64,000 nucleotides of DNA. Source: JAGQPD01 sp020426865. GTDB lineage: Bacteria > Planctomycetota > Planctomycetia > Pirellulales > Pirellulaceae. Every line of letters starts with the position of its first letter. Position 1 is the stretch's first letter. Both the position numbers and the translations under genes were made by a program. Below, in pieces: positions 29,801-38,800 of this stretch. The stretch lies in NCBI GenBank assembly GCA_041399065.1, contig JAWKTN010000001.1, positions 868,001 through 932,000 of the forward strand, written 5' to 3'. The notes beneath the pieces are model-generated. The model was not told where the DNA came from. It ran no database searches and worked only from the letters and a program-made list of their open reading frames with translations.

Positions 29801-32800
29801 TGTCCGATTCGTCATCGGCTGGATCGCAATTCGATCAGGGTGCATCCGACGTTGCTGCAGATTCCGACGAAGTGAAGATCCGATTTCCACTCTTCGAAGA
29901 TCCAACTTCGATCTTTAGGGTCATCTTTGGACAACCGATTGATCTGATCAAATTCGAAGGTCCATCGGCCGCGACAGGCGGCGAGAAATCTGTGAGCTTC
30001 CCGATTATTTCACCGGTGCTGTCTGGGACGCTAGGAGTGCAATATAACGCTTTCATTAAAGCGCTCAACTTCGGCTTCGACACGTACGGCCTATTCAACC
30101 GCGACGTGCCCTTCTTCGATGGATTCTACCTCGATGATAACGGGCGAATCGCTGGACTCGACTTGATTGTCACCCTTGCGGCAGAAGTGGGCGTGCCAGG
30201 GGCCCGGGGTGGGTTGCGAGGTGGCGTGGACGCGTCATTAGGAGCGAGCTGGCACGACACCAACGATGATAGCAGATTTCGCATCATTAGTGAATTGGCA
30301 GAACGAGCCAAACAGGGTCCGCACTGCATTTTTGAATTGTCCGGAACCTTGGATGCATTCGTCGAATTGTTCGTAAAGATCGGACCGTTTTCGAAGGAAA
30401 AACGGTTGATCGATGAGCGATTGCTCGATTTTGAACTCGCTTGTCCCCCATTGCCCGAACCACAACTGGCGCACGTCGATAACGCCGGCACATTGATTTT
30501 GCACATCGGCCCCAACGCCCACTTGCGCCAGATCGGTGCGAATGACGGCAATGAAAAGATCAGTATTACCCTTGATAGTGACACAGGAGAATACTTGGTC
30601 GAAGGTTTTGGCATGGTGCAAACATACGCCTTCACACAGATCTACGGTGACGCGGGGGAAGGAAACGATCAAATCACCATCGGCGATGACGTGGCCGTTC
30701 CCGCGGAGCTTCACGGCGGCCCAGGCAATGATCGCCTGACCGGCAGTGGCATGGCTGTAAACACCATCTACGGCGACGACGGCAACGACTGGCTCGTCGG
30801 AGGTAGTCAGTCCGACACAATCGAAGGTGGCGCTGGAGACGACTCCATCGAGGGTCTCGGTGGCGACGATACACTGCTCGGCGATTCCGGTGACGACGAC
30901 CTCGACGGCGGTGACGGCCAGGATACGCTTCGTGGTGGAGAGGGCGACGACGAGTTGGACGGCGGTGCCGATGGCGACTTCGAGCTCAGTGGCGGCGCCG
31001 GTGATGATCGATTGGATGGCGGCGAAGGTGACGACATTCTTCTCGTAGGCGGGCCCGGCAATGATGTTATCCAAGGTGGCGTCGGCGTCGACACACTCAA
31101 AGGGGAAGACGGCGACGATCTGCTCGACGGTGGCGACGACGGCGACACGCTCGAGGGGGGCCCTGGTAACGACATCATCATCGGCGGTGATGGCCCGGAC
31201 ATTCTCAACGGCGGCGACGGCAGCGACACTTTGACCGGTGGCCCCGATCCAGACACATTCAGATTCGACGACATTGCATCGGGAAGAAGCGAGGTCGACA
31301 CCGTTATGGACGAGGGGACGGACGACATTGAGATACTCGATTTCTCCGGGGTCAATGACGACGTGTTGGTCAACTTGACCAATGGCCGCGCCCGACATTC
31401 AAACGACGACGGTGCCTTACGAGCCATTCGTATTCAGCAACCCGAACTCTTCGAAAATGTCATTGGAGGCAGCGGGAACGACACGATCATTGACAATGAA
31501 ATTGACAATCTTTTTCGCGGTGGACCGGGGGACGATCTCTACGTATTTGGCCGTGGCCATACCGGCGAAGAAGATACCGTCAGCGAAAGCAGTGGCGTTG
31601 ATGGTATTGATTTTAGCGATCTACCTTCCAGCATCAGCGTGGTGATCGACCTGACCGTTGATGGCGACGTGGCAGTGACGGATCACGGGCGGATCTTGGT
31701 TGCGGTCGGAAACGATTTGGAAAACGCCTTCGGCGGCGAGGACGGAGATCTGATAACCGGTAACTCGAAGCCCAACTTGCTGGTCGGCAATGGTGGCGTC
31801 GATATCATCAACGGACGTGCCGGCGACGATGAGATCCATGGTGGCTCCGACCAAGATGTTATCCACGGCGAAGAAGGAATGGATACGATCTTTGGTGGTT
31901 CGGAGAATGATCAACTTTTTGGTGACACCGAGAACGACACGATCTTCGGCGACGACGGTGACGATCTGATTCAAGGAAACGAAGGAAACGACACGATTCG
32001 AGGCGGTACGGGCGACGACCGCATCTACGGCGGTACCGACGGTGGCACGATCATCGGCGAGGATGCCGATACGATCTTCGGCGAAGACGGTGTCGACGCG
32101 ATTTTCGGTCAGAAAGACGCTGACGAAATCCACGGTGGTCCAGGTGACGACCGCATTTTTGGAGGAGACGGCAACGACATCATCGAGGGGAACGCAGGTG
32201 AGGACCGTATCTTTGGCGAGTCAGGTGCGGACTCGATCGACGGTGGTCCACATCGTGACATCATTTTGGGAGGAACCGGAAACGATTACTTGCGCGGTGG
32301 CTCTGGGGACGACTTTATTAGCGGAGGTGGTGACTCGGGGTTTGCCGGAAGCTTTATATTGCCGGACGATGGAAACACGTTTTTTGATCAGCTTGGGGAT
32401 ACCGGTTCGTTTGTCGCTGGCAACTTTGGCGATTATCTTGATGGTGATAGCGGCCACGATTTAGTCGTCGGTGGACATCCGATCGACCAGGAATTCGGCA
32501 TTGATGTTGATGCGGATATCGCGCTAATCCCGTTGAACATGTTGGTCCAACAGTTCTTCATGGACATGTTTGTCGTGAGTGGCGATCCCGACTTGATCGA
32601 CGAATCGCGGGATTATGACACGACGATTGCCGAGTCGCTCCAGTTCTTTGATGCACTTGAACGAAGATTTGTCGTGCGTACAGGTGTCGGTGCCGACGAC
32701 AACGACGACGTCATACACGGTGGTTCGGGTAACGACATACTTGCCGGCCAACAAGGCACGGATTACCTGTTCGGTGACTTCGGCAATGACTACCTATCTG

Positions 32801-35800
32801 GCTATTTAGTTCAAAACGTGCAGTCCGCCGAAGAGGACCGGCTCGAAGGTGGTCCCGACAATGACCTGCTGTGTGGCACTCTCGGCAGTAACTACATGCT
32901 AGGAGGAACGTCGGACCACAACGTTGAATATATCCTCACCAACCCTGGTATTCCTTTTGGTGGCCCTTTCACGGGCGGCTATCAGGTAACCAGTTGCGAA
33001 ACGGCCGTCGCCGCGTTCGTACCACCGCCGCCGGTCGAAATCCACGGGCAAAAGTTTTTGGATCAAAACGGTGATGGCCTGCGCGACATTACTGAAGACG
33101 TAGGTTTGGATGGCTGGACGATCGAATTGCGTGACGCCGAAGGTGAATTGATTGCCAGTACGGTAACCACCAGCGTCGACTTGAATGGGGATGGCACGAT
33201 CGATCCGATCACGGAATCAGGTCATTACTCGTTTACAGACGCGAGCGTCGGGGGGAATGTCCTTGGCATGGTCGCTGGCTCGTATACTGTGCACGAGGTC
33301 CCCCAAGCGGGCTACCGCGAGACATTTCCGGGCCTTTCCCTGAGCGACCCGCCTGTCGACATTGCACTTGCATCGGGAATCGTGTCGCGGGTCGGCGCCG
33401 TCGAAGTTGCGGAGCGAGTCGTCACTGCTTATACGGTAGCACTCGATCTGGGCCAAATCGCTTCGGGAATCGATTTTGGCAATGCTCGACTGAATGAAAT
33501 CCGCGGAATCGTATGGGACGATTCGAACGGTAACGGCGTGCAAGATCCAGGGGAACCATTGCGTGCCGGACACACCGTCTACTTGGATACGAATCCTCTG
33601 CCGCCCCTCGGCGATGAATCGATGACGGTTACCGACAAAAACGGAGAGTATGTATTCACGGATCTGTCACCTGGCATTTACTTTGTTTCGGCAGATGCGC
33701 TAGGCTTGGGAATTTCGTTCCCATCCCAACCGCAACAGCATTTTGTCGCAGCGCTGACATACGGAGTAACCATTCACAATCAGAACTTTGGCCGTTTTGA
33801 TCCAATTACGATCCGAGGTAACGTATTTGAAGACGCAAATGGTAATGGGATCAATGACGGTGAGTCGGGATTAGTTCGCGCCGTGTTTGTGGATGAAAAC
33901 GGAGACGGCATACTTCAGGTAAACGAGCCCTCTACCATAAGCAGTGCCAACGGTGATTACGAAATTGACGGAGTCCCGCCGGGACTTGTGAGTCTGGTGG
34001 TCGTTCCGTTTCCGGCCGGCTGGCAACAAAGTTTTCCAGCTGCATCTGAGGGCAGCAAACACCAATTCACTGTCGAGTCCGGCGATGTCGTCGACGGTTT
34101 TGACTTCGGACTCTTCGAGCCAGCTTCGATTACGATTACGACGTTCGACGTCGGCAACACAAAGTTTTTGTCTGACTGGACCATCTACATTGATCTGAAT
34201 GAAAACGGCACGCTTGACGTTGACACTGATGGCAATCCTCTGGAACCGTCCGGCACTACCAACTTTGTTGGCGAAGTCACATTTGGCGAACTCGCACCGG
34301 GGACGTACGTCCTCGCCGAAGTAATCCCAGAAGGATGGATTCAGGTCGATCCTGCACCCGAAACGACAGGAATACCGGCAACGTTGTTGATCACCGTTAC
34401 GTCAGGCGAATCCGCTGGTGTCGACACAAATCCGGTCGACGGAATTGACGAAAAGATTTACTTCAGAAACCGTGAATCGGCCGGCATCAAGGGTCAGTTG
34501 TTCTACGACACCAACGGCGACGGCAACTTCGACACCGACGAACGCGGCCTGGGAAACTGGACCGTCTATCTGGACACCAACGACAATGGCCAGTTCGACG
34601 CTTTTGATCCCCTTGATCCGGACGCACATGCGGATCCATTCGCCGTAACCGCCTTTGATGATCCGCGAACGCTCGATGAAAACGAAGAAGGAACGTACGC
34701 TTTTGCCGGACTATCGCCTGATACGTACCCGGTCCTCTTCGTGATTCAAGACGGATGGCTGAAGACGTTACCCGGCAGCCCCAGCGACGAGACGTTTTAC
34801 GAACTTGATCCTTTGAACGCAGGCAACACTGCCACCCTGAACTTTGGAGTGACCCGATCTGCGTCCGTGGAAGGAATCAAGTGGGAAGATCTGAATGCGG
34901 ACGGCCTGCGACGGCAAGTCGACGCCATTCCGTTTGATCCGGACACCGGCGCGGGCGGTCCGCGCGGTGACATAGGATTGAATGGATTTACAATTCAGCT
35001 CCTGGACGCGCAGGGGACTGTCATCGATACCATTGCAAGCTCGGATATCGATCTTGACAACAGCGGGTCTGACGGTATCGACAATGATAGAGATTGGAAC
35101 GCCGATGAAGATGATCAAAATGACGACGGCGAGCCTTCCGAGGGCGAACCTCACGTCGATGAACCGGATGAGGCGATTGACCCATCGACCGAACGTGGCG
35201 TCTACCAATTTGACAATTTGTTGCCTGGCGTTTATACCATTCGCGAAGTACTTCCTGCTGGAAGCGAGCGATGGCTGCAGACGTCGCCTAACTTCGACGG
35301 CGTTTTTGAATATACGGTGGACGTTGCAGAGGGCGCCGCGATCACAGGTCTGGACTTCTCCAATGTTCGCGCCGCGAGCATCGGTGGTTACAAGCGATCG
35401 GACATCAATGGTGACGGTGTCGTCTCCGCGGCCGAACCGGCACTCGAAGGTTGGACCATGTTCCTGGACTTGGACTACGACGGGCAATTCAGTCTGGGCG
35501 AACCAACGGCCGTGACGGACGAGAGCGGTCACTATACGTTTTTCGACCTGTTTCCGGGTACGTATGTCGTCATGGAGCTCTTGCCAATCGGCGCACAAGC
35601 GGTGCAAACTTTCCCCGGCCCACAGAATCAGTTTCGACATGTTGTTCGTCTCGCGGAGAACGAATTTGCCGATGATCGCAACTTTGGAAATCGCCTCGAA
35701 ACGTCCATTCACGGGATGAAATGGGACGATCTCAATGGCGACGGACTACGCACGGCCAATGAGCCCGGACTGGCAAATTGGACGATTTTTATAGATCGAA

Positions 35801-38800
35801 ATGACAACGGGATGCTCGATCTTGGAGAGGTGAGCACAACGACAGACCCGAGCGGCTCGTACTGGTTTATGGACCTAAGCCCCAACCAATATGTCGTCGC
35901 CGAAGTCATGCAGCCGGGATGGCAACAAACTTATCCCAGCAATCCATCGGTGCACGTCGTGGACGTGGGAGACGGCGAAATCGTAGAACGAATTGACTTT
36001 GGTAATCGTCGTATTATGGACGGGGAGATCCACGGCACCAAGTGGAACGAATTGGACGGGGACGGACGAATTGGCGAATTGGAACCGCGCCTACGTGGAT
36101 GGACCATCTTCCTTGACCAGAACAATAATGGCGCACTCGATCAGGGTGAACGGTCCGTCATCACCGACGCCAGCGGCGATTATTCTTTCACTGGATTGAG
36201 TGCCGGATCATACGTCGTCGCGGAAGTCCAACAAACGGGATGGCAGCAAGTCTTCCCGGCTGCACCTGGCACCCACAACATCACGCTGTCAACCAGTGAG
36301 ATTCGAAGGGGCCTTGACTTTGGCAATCAACAGATTGCCGATGCCGAGCTTCACGGTACGAAATGGAACGACTTGGACGGCGATGGACGAATCGGCGAGC
36401 TAGAACCGCGCCTTCGTGGTTGGACAATTTACCTTGACCAGAATAACAATGGCACGCTTGATCAAGGAGAAATCTCCACGATCACCGACGCCAACGGCGA
36501 TTATTCATTCGCCGGCCTGACAGCCGGACTATACGTCGTCGCGGAAGTCCAACAAACGGGATGGCAGCAAGTCTTCCCGGCTGCACCAGGGAACCATATC
36601 GTCACGCTATCAGCAGGCGAAGTTGCGAGAGACCTCAACTTTGGCAACCGACAGGTTGCTGGCGGCGAGCTTCGCGGCACGAACTGGAACGACTTAAACC
36701 GAGATGGTCAACTCAGCCTATTGGAACCGCGTCTTTCCGGCTGGACCATTTTTCTCGATCAAAACAACAATGGCATCTTCGATCGAGGCGAAGCATCAAC
36801 GATTACCGACTCGCGTGGCGAATACGCGTTTAATAGATTGAGCGAGGGAACGTACGTCGTCGCTGAAGTCCAACAATCTGGTTGGGAGCAAGTATTCCCG
36901 GCGTCGCCCGGTGTGCACGTCGTTAGCGTGTCTGCCGAGGACATGATACTGAACCTGAACTTCGGCAATGTGCAAGTACGATCGGTTCGTCAATCGGCCG
37001 TGGCCGTTTCGCTGAATCTAGCAAGCAGTGGTGAACCGACGGTTCCAGAATTGATCGAGCCGACCGCCGATGGCGACAGCCAAATGGTCACGGTTGAGGG
37101 ATTGAAATACCTCGATCAGAACTGTAACGGCGAGTTCGACGCTGATGACGAACCACTACCGGGAGTAACGATTTACATTGACAGGAATGAAAATGGCGAG
37201 TTTGATCCGGCCCTGGATCCGTTTGCCGTTACAGGCGCAAATGGGACGTTCATCATCAACGCGAATGTGATGCCCGGACCGTTCTGGGTAAGGGAAGTTG
37301 TTCCAGAGGGATACACGCAAAGCCAGCCAATTGGCGACGGTTACCTAGTAGCTCCTGGAGGTGCCCCGTACCTTGAATTCGGTAATTTTACGCACGTCGT
37401 CCTTGCAGATGGCAGCGATATCCTGATGGGGTTTGACGCAGCTGATACGATGTATGGCGACAATCTGGTTAGCAATGCCTGTATCCTGAGCATTGGTGAC
37501 GACGACGATCTCTTCGGTTTGGCGGGCGACGACATGCTCATCGGTCAATTGCGTAGTGACACGTACTATTTCGGTCCCGCCACGTCCAGTGAGAGGGACA
37601 TAGTTGTTGAATTGCCGGACGACAATACTGACGACCCCACCGACGAAGGCATTTACGACCGACTCGACTTTAACGGCGAAGACATCAATCATGACGGAAT
37701 GACCGAACTCGTCTCGCTTGGTACCTCAGAACCGGTAACGGTCATACTATCGGGGACAACGCCGTGGGCCGCCGGGCAAATTGCCCGGCATGGTGACGAA
37801 GGTAGTCTGCACATTGTGCTCACCGGAGAAATCCCACAAGCCGCCAATTTCGAAGAAGTGGTTGGGGGCGCCGGCAACGATACGATTGTGGGGAATGATG
37901 CGAACAACTATTTCGAAGGGGGATTTGGCAGCGATGTACTAGAAGGTGGATTGGGTGACGACACGCTTCGTGGTGGAATCGGATCCGATACGCTTGTTGC
38001 CGACGAAGGATCGAATACCCTTGCAGGTGGAGAAGATGGCGACACGTATCAGTTTCGTCCGGCGGCCGAAATCAACGAGATCATTGATCCGAGCAATGAT
38101 ATTGAGCCGGATACGCTCGATTTCTCTGCAAGCGCGCTGGGGATCACACTCAACTTGGACGAAGTCGGCAGCGAACAGACCGTGGACAGCGGGGGGCAGG
38201 TCGTCCTGTTGAACGGCAGTATCGAGAATTTGATCGGCTCGGATCATCGCGACGCCATAACGGTCGCGTTGGCATTATTCGGACGAACGCTTGACGGCGG
38301 AGACCCAACGTCGCTACCCGGCGACACCTTGTACGTGGACACTCGCGGCCACGCAGTCCCATCGACTGACAGCCCGATCGTCGTTAACGGATTCGCTTCG
38401 ATTACACATACGGACTTTGAAAATGTGTTTACGTACGGATCGGGGCCTGTCACGATCGATGCGGGGGACAACGCGAACGACGGCGTCGCCGATGCGTTTA
38501 GCGTGGTTACCAATGGGGTGACCATGTCGGTTTTTGTCAATAACCTTATTGCGTACAACGTTCCGGTTGGTTTCATCCCACCGATCATCATTCAAGGCTC
38601 AAGCGATGACGATATTCTGACGGTGACCTATGGCCCCGTAAATCCAGTCCCACAAGGATTGTTTTTTCATGGCGAAAAGCAAATACTGTCGGACGTGATG
38701 ATCCTTCACGGCGCCGGTGCGCTGTCGGGGCTCTATGTGCCGGATCCCACGACATTCGGAAATGGCACGGTCACCATAGATTCCAGCAAGATCGTGTTTA

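Noticed and set aside
30238..31398. A 386-residue minus frame opposite the RTX block
   Set aside because: The repeated GGDGDD codons create a repetitive antisense frame (VVAVAAVE); no independent gene features.
30700..32310. A CRISPR-like array suggested by the regular short repeats
   Set aside because: The periodicity is that of RTX nonapeptides in one open frame; there are no conserved repeats with unique spacers.
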